In this document: positions 26,132 to 36,751 of the stretch, piece by piece | How positions within the stretch are numbered: position 1 is the first letter of the stretch | How the letters are laid out: every line of letters begins with the position of its first letter | DNA from: JBBPZA01 sp963728925 | GTDB taxonomy: Bacteria > Actinomycetota > Thermoleophilia > Solirubrobacterales > Solirubrobacteraceae | Direction: 5' to 3' | Assembly: GCA_963728925.1 (NCBI GenBank) | Contig: CAVSMB010000036.1 | Coordinates: 32,034 to 96,033 of the forward strand | DNA length: 64,000 bases | Position numbers and translations under genes: made by a program | Notes under the pieces: generated by a model | The model's input: only the letters and a program-made list of their open reading frames with translations | What the model was told of the DNA's origin: nothing | The model's database searches: none

Positions 26132-27187
26132 GTGGCCCAGCACATCGTCACCCTGCCCGGCGACGGCATCGGGCCCGAGGTCATGGCGCCGGCCGTCGAG
26201 ATCCTCGAGCGCCTCGGCGGCGTGACCTTCGAGCCCCACCTCTTCGGCGGTGCGGCGATCGACGTGCACGGTGTCGCGCTCACCGACGAGACGCTCGAGG
26301 CCTGCCGCCGAGCCGACGCGGTGCTGCTCGCAGCGGTCGGCGGCCCGAAGTGGGACACGACCAACCCGGCGGCGCCGAGGCCCGAGCAGGGCCTGCTCGG
26401 CCTGCGCAAGGGCCTCGGGCTCTACGCGAACCTGCGGCCGGTCCGCCCGCTTCGCGCGCTCTACGACGCGAGCCCGCTGCGTCCCGAGATCATCGAGGGC
26501 ACCGACCTGCTCGTCGTCCGTGAGCTGACGGGCGGGATCTACTTCGGCGCGAAGGAGCGCGCCGGCGACCGAGCCAGCGACGAGTGCGTCTACAGCGTTG
26601 GAGAGGTCGAGCGGATCGCCCGCGTGGGGTTCGAGGCGGCGCGGTCGCACGTGACGAGCGTCGACAAGGCCAACGTGCTCGAGACCTCGCGGCTGTGGCG
26701 CGAGGTCGTCACCCGCGTCCAGGCCGAGGAGTTCCCGGACGTCCACCTCGAGCACGTGCTCGTCGACAACGCCGCGATGCAGCTCGTCGCCTCGCCGCGC
26801 CGCTTCGACGTGATCCTCACCGAGAACATGTTCGGCGACATCCTCAGCGACGAGGCCGCGATGCTGACCGGCTCGATCGGGCTGCTGCCCAGCGCCTCGC
26901 TCGGCGGGGAGACCGGGGAGGATTCGCGTTCGAGCCCGGGCGCCCCCGGGCTCTTCGAGCCGGTCCACGGCTCGGCGCCCGACATCGCCGGGCGCGGGAT
27001 CGCCAACCCGCTCGCGATGTTCCTCTCGGCCGCGCTCATGCTGCGCCACGGCCTCGGTCGACCGGACGACGCCGCGGCTCTAGAATCGGCGGTCGATCGC
27101 GCGCTCGAGGGCGGTCTTCGCACCGTGGACCTCGGAGGGGACGCCACGACGGCGATCGCCACCGAGGCCGTCCTGTCCAACCTCTAG
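26132..27187 (+). CDS. leuB: 3-Isopropylmalate dehydrogenase
   Basis: The 351-residue enzyme oxidatively decarboxylates 3-isopropylmalate; with citramalate-derived 3-methylmalate it also makes 2-oxobutyrate. Seen are LPGDGIGPEV, RELTGGIYFG, the conserved Tyr/Lys region (VDKANVLETSRLWREVV), DNAAMQL, the metal/substrate loop ENMFGDILSDEAAMLTGSIGLLPSASLG, and the NAD-type EPVHGSAPDIAG. GTG start. The gap to ilvE is 9 nt. Confidence 0.95.
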   Translation: MAQHIVTLPGDGIGPEVMAPAVEILERLGGVTFEPHLFGGAAIDVHGVALTDETLEACRRADAVLLAAVGGPKWDTTNPAAPRPEQGLLGLRKGLGLYANLRPVRPLRALYDASPLRPEIIEGTDLLVVRELTGGIYFGAKERAGDRASDECVYSVGEVERIARVGFEAARSHVTSVDKANVLETSRLWREVVTRVQAEEFPDVHLEHVLVDNAAMQLVASPRRFDVILTENMFGDILSDEAAMLTGSIGLLPSASLGGETGEDSRSSPGAPGLFEPVHGSAPDIAGRGIANPLAMFLSAALMLRHGLGRPDDAAALESAVDRALEGGLRTVDLGGDATTAIATEAVLSNL

Positions 27188-27196
27188 GAGCAGCAC

Positions 27197-28131
27197 GTGC
27201 AGCCAGTCGAGGTCATCTGGATGAACGGGGAGTTCGTCGCCTGGGAGGACGCCAAGGTCCACGTGCTGACCCACGGCCTGCACTACGGCACGGGCGTCTT
27301 CGAAGGGGTGCGCTGCTACGACACGGCCGACGGCCCCGCGGTGTTCCGTCACCGCGAGCACCTCGAGCGCCTCTACAAGTCCGCCGAGCTCTACTACATG
27401 CCGGTCCCCTACGAGCTCGAGGAGCTGCGCACCGCGACGCTCGACCTGATCGGGCGCAACGGCCTGGAGTCCTGCTACATCCGCCCGCTCGTGTATCGCG
27501 GGTACGGCCAGATGGGGCTGAACCCGCTGGACGCGCCGGTCGACGTGACGATCGCCGCGTGGCCGTGGGGCGCGTACCTGGGCGAGGAGGGCAAGCGCCT
27601 CGGCGTGCGCGCGAAGGTCTCCTCGTGGCGCCGGATCAGCCCCGACTCGCTGATCCCCCACGCCAAGGCCTCGGGCCAGTACCTCAACAGCGTGCTCGCC
27701 AAGGTCGAGAGCGTGAAGGGCGGCTACGAGGAGGCGATCCTCCTCGACGACAAGGGCAACGTGTGCGAGGGCTCGGGCGAGAACCTCTACGTGGTCGCCG
27801 ACGGCACGATCTTCACGCCGCCCCAGACCGCGAGCATCCTCGACGGCATCACGCGCCGCTCGGTGATCGAGATCGCTCGCGACCTCGGCCACACCGTCGT
27901 CGAGCGCGACGTCGCTCGCGCCGAGCTCTACCTCGCCGACGAGGTCTTCTGCTCGGGCACGGCGGCGGAGATCGTCCCGATCCGCCAGGTCGACGACCAC
28001 GACATCGGCGGGGGCGAGCCAGGCCCGGTCACGCGCGGGATCCAGTCGGTGTTCGAGGCGGCCATCTGCGGACGGAACGAGCGCTACCGTCAGTGGCTCG
28101 ATCCCGTGCCCGTCCTCTCGCGTCCCGAGCG

Positions 28132-28135
<4 letters not shown>
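27197..28135 (+). CDS. ilvE: Branched-chain amino acid aminotransferase
   Basis: The 312-residue class IV (D-amino-acid fold) PLP enzyme performs the last step for valine, leucine and isoleucine. HGLHYGTGVFEGVRCY is the typical start, the Schiff-base Lys is in PHAKASGQYLNSVLAK, and EGSGENLYVV and GITRRSVIEIA contact the cofactor phosphate. CTAGGAG precedes a GTG start. The stop overlaps the TTG start of cimA by 4 nt. Confidence 0.94.
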
Positions 28136-29715
<1,580 letters not shown>

Positions 29716-29788
29716 CCGGCCCCCGCGCCCGGCCGGCCGGCGTGGCGGGTGCGATCCGGCCCGCGCGGTGCTCGCCCGCAGGTCCGGC

Positions 29789-30931
29789 ATGACCGACGAG
29801 CGCGGCGTCGAGCCGATTCCCCTCGCGCGGCCGGTGATCGGCGCGCGCGAGGAGGAGCTCGTCCTCGGCGTGCTGCGCTCGCGCCGGCTCTCGCTCGGCC
29901 CGCGCCTGGCGCAGTTCGAGGAGGCGTTCGCCGCCCGCCTCGGCGTGCCTCACGCGAGCGCGGTGTCCAGCGGTACCGCGGGTCTGCACCTCGGGCTTCG
30001 CGCGCTCGGCGTGGGGGAGGGCGACGAAGTGGTCACGAGCCCGCTGTCCTTCGTGGCCTCCGCCAACTCGGTCCTCTACGAGCGTGCGCGGCCGGTCTTC
30101 GCCGACATCGACCGGCGCACCCTGAACCTCGACCCGGCGGCCGCCGCCGCGGCGGTCACCGGCCGCACCACGGCGCTGCTCCCCGTCCACATCTTCGGCT
30201 ACCCGGCCGATCTGCCGGCGCTCGAGCGCCACGGCCTGCCGATCGTCGAGGACGCGTGCGAGGCGCTGGGCGCCGTCCATGCCGACGGCGTCGCGGTCGG
30301 CGGCCGCGGGCATCCGGCGGTCTTCGGGTTCTACGCGAACAAGCAGCTCACCACCGGCGAGGGCGGGATGGTGACGACGGGTGAGGAGGCCGTGAAGGTC
30401 TCGGTCGACGCCGAGCGCAACCAGGGCCGCGCCCCCGACATGGGCTGGCTCGACCACGACCGGCTGGGCTTCAACTACCGCCTCTCAGACCTGCAGTGCG
30501 CGCTCGGCCTGGCCCAGCTCGAGCGCCTTGACGCGATGCTCGCCGACCGCGCTCGCGTCGCGGCGAGCTACGGCGAGGCGCTCGCCGGCCTCGCGGCGCA
30601 GGACGGCCTGGAGCTGCCCTGCCCGGACGAGGGCGGCGACGTGCGCGGCTGGTTCGTCTACGTCGTGCAGCTCCCGCCCGGCGTCGACCGCGACGCGGCT
30701 GTGCCCGCGCTGCGCGAGCGCGGCGTCGACTCCAAGCCCTACCTCCCGGCCATCCACCTGATGTCGTTCTACCGCGAGCGCTTCGGCCACCGCGAGGGAG
30801 AGTTCCCGGTCTGCGAGGACGTCGCGGCGCGCTCGCTGGCGCTGCCGTTCTTCCCCGAGCTGACCGAGGGACAGGTGGCGCGCGTCGCGCAGGCGCTGGG
30901 CGAGGTCGTGCGCTCGCGCGCGCCGGCGTAG
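29789..30931 (+). CDS. DegT/DnrJ/EryC1-family PLP aminotransferase
   Basis: The 380-residue protein is a sugar-aminotransferase type enzyme. It starts PLARPVIGAREEELVLGVLRSRRLSLGP, has the SSGTAGLHLGLRALGVGEGDEV phosphate-site region, the PLP Asp in VEDACEALGA, and the Schiff-base Lys in FYANKQLTTGEGGMVTT. It probably aminates a nucleotide-linked keto-sugar, but no sugar-pathway neighbours are present, so the substrate is unknown. ATG 29789 is used; GTG 29768 would add seven residues. Confidence 0.87.
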   Translation: MTDERGVEPIPLARPVIGAREEELVLGVLRSRRLSLGPRLAQFEEAFAARLGVPHASAVSSGTAGLHLGLRALGVGEGDEVVTSPLSFVASANSVLYERARPVFADIDRRTLNLDPAAAAAAVTGRTTALLPVHIFGYPADLPALERHGLPIVEDACEALGAVHADGVAVGGRGHPAVFGFYANKQLTTGEGGMVTTGEEAVKVSVDAERNQGRAPDMGWLDHDRLGFNYRLSDLQCALGLAQLERLDAMLADRARVAASYGEALAGLAAQDGLELPCPDEGGDVRGWFVYVVQLPPGVDRDAAVPALRERGVDSKPYLPAIHLMSFYRERFGHREGEFPVCEDVAARSLALPFFPELTEGQVARVAQALGEVVRSRAPA

Positions 30932-30939
30932 CCAGAGGC

Positions 30940-31572
30940 CTAGCCGACCGGAGCTCGCAGCCGCCTGGCGTAGCCCACGAAGCCGGTGGCCGCCACGGCC
31001 CGTCGCTGGCCCGCGCTCGCGCGGTGCAGCTCGCCGGCCGTCATGCCGTTGCGCTCGTAGGTCGCGCGGGCGGCGGCGTTCTCGAGGTCGGTGTCGAGGG
31101 CGAGGAAGCGGCAGCCCTCCTCGAGCGCGCGGGCGCCGGCGGCGTCGAGCAGCGCAGAGGCGACGCCGCGGCGGCGGGCCGCCGGGTGCACGGCGAGCGC
31201 GTCGACGTACCACGAGCCGGGCGGAGGCGGCGGGGTGAGCTGGGCGGCCACCCACATGGAGCGGGCGATGCCGGGCCAGCGGGTCAGCGGGATCCGCAGC
31301 ATCGCGCCGCGAAGGAAGCGCCTGGTACAGCGACCCTCCTCCTCGACCGGGAAGCCCGCCAGCACGCCGGCCGGCCGGCCTTCGAGCTCCGCCACCAGGC
31401 AGACCTCGTAGCTCGCCGAGTGGCCGGGCTGCCCGTAGAGGGCCCGGAGGATGCGCAGCGCGCGCTCGCGCGAGCCGGCAAAGCGGTCGTAGTGGGCGGC
31501 GGCCGAGAGGTAGAGGAGATCGGGCGCGCCGGAATCCTGCGGCCTGGCCTGTCGGACGGTCGGGGTGGGCAT
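30940..31572 (-). CDS. GNAT-family N-acetyltransferase
   Basis: The 210-residue protein has the GNAT core: VCLVAELEGRPAGVLAGF, then VDALAVHPAARRRGVASALLDAAGARALEEG (acetyl-CoA pyrophosphate loop RRRGVA) and LALDTDLENAAARATYERNGM. The substrate is unknown. ATG 31572 is preferred over ATG 31584 because the latter lies inside the divergent promoter; GATTAT on this strand is 10 nt before 31572. Confidence 0.8.
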   Translation of the reverse strand: MPTPTVRQARPQDSGAPDLLYLSAAAHYDRFAGSRERALRILRALYGQPGHSASYEVCLVAELEGRPAGVLAGFPVEEEGRCTRRFLRGAMLRIPLTRWPGIARSMWVAAQLTPPPPPGSWYVDALAVHPAARRRGVASALLDAAGARALEEGCRFLALDTDLENAAARATYERNGMTAGELHRASAGQRRAVAATGFVGYARRLRAPVG

Positions 31573-31581
31573 GGCCGCTGC

Positions 31582-31588
31582 CATAATC
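31582..31588. promoter_or_regulatory. Overlapping divergent -10 elements
   Basis: CATAAT (31582-31587) is 8 nt before ATG 31596 on the plus strand. Its near-complement GATTAT (31588-31583) is 10 nt before ATG 31572 on the minus strand. One AT-rich heptamer may serve both leaderless genes. Confidence 0.5.
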
Positions 31589-31595
31589 GCGGCAG

Positions 31596-31952
31596 ATGGA
31601 CAGGCAGCACTCCGAGGTGGCGCGCCGGCGACAGGCTCGGCGCGTCGGCGCCGCCGGCTTCCTGCTCGCCTGCGCCCTGCCGGTGATCCTGTGGCGCCAC
31701 GTGATCACCGACGTCGCCTCGGGCTTCCGGCTCGACGCCACCTATCTCGTGACGGGCTGGACCCCGTGGGTGCTCATCGGCGCGGGCCTGGTCTTCTTCG
31801 TCCCCGTCGCGTGGTCGGCGGGCCGCGACCCCGAGAGCCGCTGGTACCCGCGCGCCCGCAACGCCTACGCCGGCTGGGGAATCAGCCTCTACCTGCTCGG
31901 CTGCGCGCTCGCCACGCAAGTCAGCCAGATCAACCACAACTTCTCGCCCTGA
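31596..31952 (+). CDS. Small membrane protein of unknown function
   Basis: The 118-residue protein has a basic N-terminus (RRRQARRVG) and three hydrophobic helices: AAGFLLACALPVILW, PWVLIGAGLVFFVPVAW and WGISLYLLGCALATQV. Charge distribution suggests the N-terminus inside. I do not recognise a family. It is divergent from a GNAT gene and lies 200 nt before argH. Confidence 0.65.
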   Translation: MDRQHSEVARRRQARRVGAAGFLLACALPVILWRHVITDVASGFRLDATYLVTGWTPWVLIGAGLVFFVPVAWSAGRDPESRWYPRARNAYAGWGISLYLLGCALATQVSQINHNFSP

Positions 31953-32057
31953 GCGCCGCCTGGCCGCCCCTGGCGGCGTCATCGCCGGCTCACGTGCGGA
32001 GCCTGAGCGCCGCGCGACCGCCCCTGGCGACGTCCTCGCTCGCTCGCGTGCGGAGTA
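31951..32057 (+). repeat. Two tandem ~53-bp copies upstream of argH
   Basis: GAGCGCCGC..G.CCGCCCCTGGCG.CGTC.TCGC..GCTC.CGTGCGGAG occurs at 31951-32003 and again at 32005-32057, differing at about nine positions. The copies fill the gap between the small membrane protein and the argH promoter. Each holds short complementary stretches (GGCCGCC/GGCGGC). They may be a remnant duplication or regulatory RNA structure. Confidence 0.6.
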
Positions 32058-32140
32058 CGCCACGCTCTCACTGCGTCCTTGCCAGGGACCGGTTCGCGGC
32101 GCTCAGGAGCGCCTCGTCGGTCCGGTCGCGCGGGCGTTCG

Positions 32141-32146
32141 TAGACT
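32141..32146 (+). promoter_or_regulatory. -10-like TAGACT before argH
   Basis: TAGACT ends 10 nt before the argH ATG with no Shine-Dalgarno between, so a leaderless start is likely. Confidence 0.5.
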
Positions 32147-32156
32147 CCGCGGCCCG

Positions 32157-33521
32157 ATGTCGCGCTTCTCCGAGCCGCAGGATCCCGTCTTCCGACGACT
32201 GAACGCGTCGATCGGCTTCGACTGGCGGCTGGCTCCCTACGACGTCGCGCAGTCGCGCGCCCACGCGTCGATGCTCGCCGCCCGCGGGATCATCAGCGAG
32301 GACGAGCGCGACGAGCTGCTCGGCGGGCTGGCGGCCGTGGAGCGCGAGCTCGACGATGGCGCCTTCGCGTTCGCCGACGACGACGAGGACATCCACATGG
32401 CCGTCGAACGGCGGCTCACCGAGATCGTCGGCCCCGTGGGCGGCAAGCTCCACACGGCCCGCTCGCGCAACGACCAGGTCGCGACCGACATGGCGCTCTT
32501 CGTGCGGGCCCACGCCGCCGGGACCGGCGAGGCGGTGCGTGACGTCATGGCGGCGCTGGCCGACCTGGCCGAGCGACACCTTGATTGGGCGATGCCCGGC
32601 TACACCCATCTGCAGCGCGCGCAGCCCGTCTACCTGTCCCACCACCTGCTCGCCTACTTCTGGATGCTCGAGCGCGACCTGCGGCGCTTCGCGGCCGCGT
32701 CCGCCGCGACCGGTCGGCTGCCGCTCGGCGCGGGCGCGCTGGCCGGGGTCAACTTCGACACCGACCGAGCCGCGGTCGCCGCGCAGCTCGGCTTCGCCGG
32801 CGTCGCCGAGAACTCGATCGACGCGGTCTCCAACCGCGACTTCGTGCTGGACTACCTCGGCGCCGCCGCGACGTGCGCGACCCACCTGTCGCGGCTAGGG
32901 GCGGAGATCGTCCTGTGGTCGAGCGAGGAGTTCGGCTTCTGCCGGGTGGCCGACGCGTGGGCGTCGGGCTCCTCGATCATGCCCCAGAAGAAGAACCCCG
33001 ACGCCGCGGAGCTGCTGCGTGCGAAGGCGCCGCGGGTCGCCGGCCATCTCGTCGCTCTCCACGGGGTCATGCACGGGCTGCCGCTGACCTACAACAAGGA
33101 CCTGCAGGAGGACAAGGAGCACCTCTTCGACGCGGTCGACACCATCGACCTGTCCCTTGCGGCGGCGCGCGGGATGCTCGAGACCATCACCTTCGACCGC
33201 GAGCGCCTGGCCCGGGCCGCGAGCGACGAGTTCCTCGCCGCGACCGACGTCGCCGATCTGCTCGTGCGCCGAGGGGTGCCGTTCCGCGAGGCGCACGGCG
33301 TGGTAGCCGGGCTCGTCCGCAGTGCGCTGGAACGTGGTGAGTCGCTCTCGGAGCTCGATCGCGAGGCCCTCGCCGCCCAGCACCCCGAGCTCGACGAGGA
33401 GTTCTACGAGGTGCTGGCCGGCGGCCGCTGGCTCGAGTCCAAGGTCTCTGAGGGCGGCACCTCGCTGGGGCGCGTGCGCGAGCAGCTCGGCCGCGCCCGC
33501 ACCGCTCTCGACGGGCGATGA
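32157..33521 (+). CDS. argH: Argininosuccinate lyase
   Basis: The 454-residue enzyme releases arginine and fumarate. It has the three fumarase-superfamily blocks: TARSRNDQVATD, GYTHLQRAQPVYLSHHL, and the catalytic-loop signature GSSIMPQKKNPDAAELLRAK. Length is normal. Other arg genes are not in the window. The stop overlaps the start of the DNA glycosylase (ATGA). ATG 32157 gives the standard N-terminus; an upstream in-frame start at 32079 would add residues before the promoter. Confidence 0.95.
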   Translation: MSRFSEPQDPVFRRLNASIGFDWRLAPYDVAQSRAHASMLAARGIISEDERDELLGGLAAVERELDDGAFAFADDDEDIHMAVERRLTEIVGPVGGKLHTARSRNDQVATDMALFVRAHAAGTGEAVRDVMAALADLAERHLDWAMPGYTHLQRAQPVYLSHHLLAYFWMLERDLRRFAAASAATGRLPLGAGALAGVNFDTDRAAVAAQLGFAGVAENSIDAVSNRDFVLDYLGAAATCATHLSRLGAEIVLWSSEEFGFCRVADAWASGSSIMPQKKNPDAAELLRAKAPRVAGHLVALHGVMHGLPLTYNKDLQEDKEHLFDAVDTIDLSLAAARGMLETITFDRERLARAASDEFLAATDVADLLVRRGVPFREAHGVVAGLVRSALERGESLSELDREALAAQHPELDEEFYEVLAGGRWLESKVSEGGTSLGRVREQLGRARTALDGR

Positions 33522-34159
33522 GCGCGTTCCCCGCGCCCGAACCGTCCGCCGGCGCGGCCGCGCCCGCCGCGCGCGGCCCTGCCGATCCCTTCGCCGCGCC
33601 GGTCGTCGCCCTCGCCCGCGCGCTCGTCGGCTGGGAGGTGTGGCACGAGCGCGTGGGCGGCCGGATCGTGGAAACCGAGGCCTACCACGACTCCGAGCCG
33701 GCGTGCCACGCGCACGTCGGGCGTACGGCGCGCACGCACGTGCTGTTCGGCCCGCCGGGGCGCGCCTACGTCTACCGCTCCTACGGCATCCACGCCCTGC
33801 TCAACGTCGTCGCCGAGCCCGAGGGGATCGGCGCGGCCGTGCTCGTGCGGGCGCTCGAGCCGCTCGAAGGGGTCGACGTGATGCGCGCGCGTCGCGGGCT
33901 GGTGCGCCTCGAGGGCCTCTGCTCGGGGCCGGGCAAGCTCACCCAGGCCCTCGGGATCGGCCTGGAGCTCAACGACAGCGACCTTCGTGACGGCCCGATC
34001 CGCCTCGTCCCGCCCCCGGCCGGCGCACGGGCGCCACGACTCGCGGTCGGCCCGCGGATCGGGATCACGAAGGCGGCGGACCTGCCGTGGCGCTTCGCCC
34101 GGGCCGGAAGCCGCTTCGTCTCGCGGCCGCGGCCGCCGGGCGACGCGCCGGGCGGCTAG
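33518..34159 (+). CDS. mpg: DNA-3-methyladenine glycosylase (AAG/Mpg family)
   Basis: The 213-residue repair enzyme removes alkylated purines. The family marks are IVETEAYHDSEPACHA (catalytic Glu), FGPPGRAYVYRSYGIHALLNVV and GLCSGPGKLTQALGI. It is coupled to argH by a 4-nt overlap. Its stop and that of the opposing PBP gene are interlocked in one CTAG (34156-34159). Confidence 0.93.
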   Translation: MSAFPAPEPSAGAAAPAARGPADPFAAPVVALARALVGWEVWHERVGGRIVETEAYHDSEPACHAHVGRTARTHVLFGPPGRAYVYRSYGIHALLNVVAEPEGIGAAVLVRALEPLEGVDVMRARRGLVRLEGLCSGPGKLTQALGIGLELNDSDLRDGPIRLVPPPAGARAPRLAVGPRIGITKAADLPWRFARAGSRFVSRPRPPGDAPGG

Positions 34160-36558
34160 CCCGACGTCCCGCCCGTGCCGTCGCCGGTGCTGTCGCCCGA
34201 GCCGTCGGACGTGCCCGAGCCGTCCCCTGAGCCCGAGGTCCCGGAGCCGTCGCCCGAGCTGTCGGACGTGCCCGAGCCGTCGCCCAAGCTGTCGGAGGTC
34301 GCGGAACCGTCGCCGGAGCTGTCGGACGTGCCCGAGCCGTCGCCCGAGCTGTCGGACGTTCCCGACTCGTCGGTGGTGGTCCCGGACCCGGAGTCATATC
34401 CGGTGCCGGAGCCGTCTCCGGTACCCGACTCGTCGCCGGTGCCCGGGCCGAAGCTGTACTGGCTCGCGGGGAGGCCGTTGGGCAGGATCCGGTCGGGCTT
34501 GGCCTGATCGAGCTCGTCGATCACGCCGCGGTCGCCGAGGATCCCCATCGCCGACTCCATGAACGAGCGCCAGATGTCGGCCGGGAAGGTGCCACCGGCG
34601 ACGGCCGAGCCGTTGTACTCGGTCTTCATGGGCTGGAGCCGGTCGGAGTACCCGACCCAGACGGCCACCGTGTAGAACTCGTTGTAGCCGACGAACCACG
34701 CGTCGCCGTAGTTCTCGGTGGTGCCCGTCTTGCCGGCCTCGAACGTCCCGTCGCCGAGCTGGGCCGACGTGCCGGTGCCGTCCTGGATCACGCCCTCGAG
34801 CATCCCCGTCTCGGTGTCCGCGACGTCGGTCGTGAGGATGCGCGTCTCCTTGGAGCGGTTGCGCGCGATGGTGTCGCCGTTCTTGTCCTGTACCGAGAGC
34901 AGTCCCACCGGACCCCGCTTCTGGGCGCCGAGCGAGCCCGTGATCCGCAGGCCGCGCCGCGCAAGCGTCTGGTAGGCGTGCGCCATGTCGAGGGGCGTGA
35001 CGCCCTGCTTCAGGCCGCCGAGGGTGACCGCGTAGTTGCTGGACACGCGTGTGCGGATGCCCATCTTGCGGGCGAGCCGGGCGATCTTCTTCGTCCCCAC
35101 CTTGATCCCCATCTCCGCGAAGACCGAGTTGTCGGACTGCGCGGTGGCGTCGGTGAGCGTCGTCGTCCCGCTGTACTCGTCGTTGTAGTTGTTGACCGGG
35201 AAGTACTCCTTGTCCTTGGACTTTGGAACGCGGAAGAACTTCCTCTTGGACTCCCACACAGAGTCGGGCGAGACCCCGTTCTTCAGCGCGGTGGCGAGGA
35301 CGAAGGGCTTGAACGCGGAGCCAGGCTGGCGCTGCCCCTGGGTCGCGAGGTTGAAGGGCTGCTCGTTGTAGCCCTTGAGCCCGCCGACCATCGCGGCGAC
35401 GCCGCCGGTGCGGTTGTCGATGGCCACGAGCGCGGCGTTGGGGCCCGCCCCGGCCAGGTTCTCGTCAACCGCCTGCTGGGCGGCGCGCTGGAGGTCCAGG
35501 TCGAGCGTTGTCTTGATCTTCAGGCCGCCCGCGAAGGCGCGCTGGGCCCCGAAGCGGTCGACCACCTGCTGCTTGACCCAGGTCGTGAAGTACGGGGCCT
35601 GCGACTCCTCGCGGGGAGGCTCGATGTCGGCCTTGGTCGGCAGCGCCTGGACGAGCGACCGCCGGTAGATCGGCCGGTCGATGTAGCCCTGCTGGAGCAT
35701 GTTGAGCAGCACGAGGTTGCGACGCGCCTTCGCGGCCGCGGGGTGGGCGACGGGATCGTAAGCGGCCGGCGAGGCGACCACGCCCGCGATCAGCGCGGCC
35801 TGGTCGGGGCGAAGCGTGGCGGCGCAGCCGGGCAGCCCGGGGGCCCCGCAGACCTTCTGCCCGCTCTGGGTGCCGAAGTAGGTGCGCGCCGCCGACTCGA
35901 TCCCGTAGGCGCCGTTGCCGAAGTAGATCGCGTTGAGGTACTCGGTGAGGATCTTCTTCTTGGACCACTTCTTGGTCAGGTGGTAGGCAAGGGCCGCCTC
36001 ACGCAGCTTCTGGAAGAGCGTCCGGGTCTGCTGGGTCTGGAGGGCGTTCTTGACGAACTGCTGGGCGACCGTGGAGCCGCCCTGGGCCGCGCGCTTGTTG
36101 AGCAGGTCCTGGTAGAGGGCGCGCCCGATGCTGCGGACGTCGATGCCGCGGTTCTCGTAGAAGCGCTTGTCCTCGATGGCGACGATCGCGTTGCGCATCG
36201 CCGGGCTGATCTGGGAGTAGGGGACGATGATCTGGTTCTGGCTGCCGGTGATCAGCCCCACCTGGCGCCCCTGCACGTCGTACATCACCGAGTTGCGCGC
36301 GCCCTTGTAGATCTGCCGGTTCTCGAGATCGGGCAGATCGGCGGCGACGGCCATCATCATCCCGAAGACGAGTGACACGCCGGCGAGCAGCGTCAGACCG
36401 GTGAGGATGAGCGCGAGTCGCAGCTTCTTGAGCTTGGGCCGCGCGCGCGGTGGCTCGTCGTCGCCGCCGGGGCTCGCGAAGGCGACGGGCGGCTCGGGCG
36501 CGGTGTCGCCGGACCCGCCGCGCCCGCGCAGGTAGACGATGTTGTGCTCGTCGCTCAT
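34156..36558 (-). CDS. Class A penicillin-binding protein (PBP1-type)
   Basis: The 800-residue bifunctional peptidoglycan enzyme has a short cytoplasmic part, one membrane helix (about 47-70), a GT51 glycosyltransferase domain (AIEDKRFYENRGID with catalytic Glu129, GGSTVAQQFVKN, EYLNAIYFGNGAYGIE) and a transpeptidase domain with SAFK (active Ser), SDN and KTGT. In the first GT51 motif the usual His is Asn. The last 95 residues are an unusual Ser/Gly/Asp/Thr tail with repeats. ATG 36558 (MSDEHNIVYLRG) is chosen; ATG 36585 adds nine residues. Confidence 0.93.
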   Translation of the reverse strand: MSDEHNIVYLRGRGGSGDTAPEPPVAFASPGGDDEPPRARPKLKKLRLALILTGLTLLAGVSLVFGMMMAVAADLPDLENRQIYKGARNSVMYDVQGRQVGLITGSQNQIIVPYSQISPAMRNAIVAIEDKRFYENRGIDVRSIGRALYQDLLNKRAAQGGSTVAQQFVKNALQTQQTRTLFQKLREAALAYHLTKKWSKKKILTEYLNAIYFGNGAYGIESAARTYFGTQSGQKVCGAPGLPGCAATLRPDQAALIAGVVASPAAYDPVAHPAAAKARRNLVLLNMLQQGYIDRPIYRRSLVQALPTKADIEPPREESQAPYFTTWVKQQVVDRFGAQRAFAGGLKIKTTLDLDLQRAAQQAVDENLAGAGPNAALVAIDNRTGGVAAMVGGLKGYNEQPFNLATQGQRQPGSAFKPFVLATALKNGVSPDSVWESKRKFFRVPKSKDKEYFPVNNYNDEYSGTTTLTDATAQSDNSVFAEMGIKVGTKKIARLARKMGIRTRVSSNYAVTLGGLKQGVTPLDMAHAYQTLARRGLRITGSLGAQKRGPVGLLSVQDKNGDTIARNRSKETRILTTDVADTETGMLEGVIQDGTGTSAQLGDGTFEAGKTGTTENYGDAWFVGYNEFYTVAVWVGYSDRLQPMKTEYNGSAVAGGTFPADIWRSFMESAMGILGDRGVIDELDQAKPDRILPNGLPASQYSFGPGTGDESGTGDGSGTGYDSGSGTTTDESGTSDSSGDGSGTSDSSGDGSATSDSLGDGSGTSDSSGDGSGTSGSGDGSGTSDGSGDSTGDGTGGTSG
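34244..34365 (-). repeat. 30-bp tandem repeats in the PBP tail
   Basis: About four imperfect 30-bp units (CCGTCGCCCGAGCTGTCGGA and variants on the plus strand) encode the decapeptide GTSDSSGDGS and relatives. The tract lies close to the 3' end of the PBP gene and could change in copy number without shifting frame. Confidence 0.7.
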
Positions 36559-36676
36559 GGTCGGCGTGGCGCTTCTGGATGCCACATGGTCCGCGTGGCG
36601 CTGGTTTGGCCTCGACCGGGAGGTGTCCCGGGCGTGACGAGCGGCGATGCAGGGCGCCGCGAAGGAGGTCCGAGAC

Positions 36677-36682
36677 TAGCAT
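36677..36682 (+). promoter_or_regulatory. -10-like TAGCAT upstream of tyrS
   Basis: TAGCAT lies 8 nt before ATG 36691, the start of a nine-codon frame, and 69 nt before tyrS. Spacing matches the leaderless pattern used elsewhere in the window. Confidence 0.45.
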
Positions 36683-36690
36683 TGGCCCGG

Positions 36691-36720
36691 ATGGAACCCT
36701 CTCGCCCGTCGCCCGCGTGA
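36691..36720 (+). CDS. Nine-codon upstream ORF before tyrS
   Basis: ATG-GAA-CCC-TCT-CGC-CCG-TCG-CCC-GCG-TGA encodes MEPSRPSPA. It is rich in proline and serine and has no Tyr codon, so a classical tyrosine attenuator is unlikely. The ATG sits at leaderless distance from TAGCAT. It may influence tyrS translation or mark the true 5' end only. Confidence 0.35.
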   Translation: MEPSRPSPA

Positions 36721-36751
36721 GCGCGCCGTCGTCCGTTGTGAGGGCGGCAGG

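Noticed and set aside
36586..36751. T-box riboswitch before tyrS
   Set aside because: No T-box sequence (TGGNACCGCG-like) or specifier hairpin with a Tyr codon is present in this short region.
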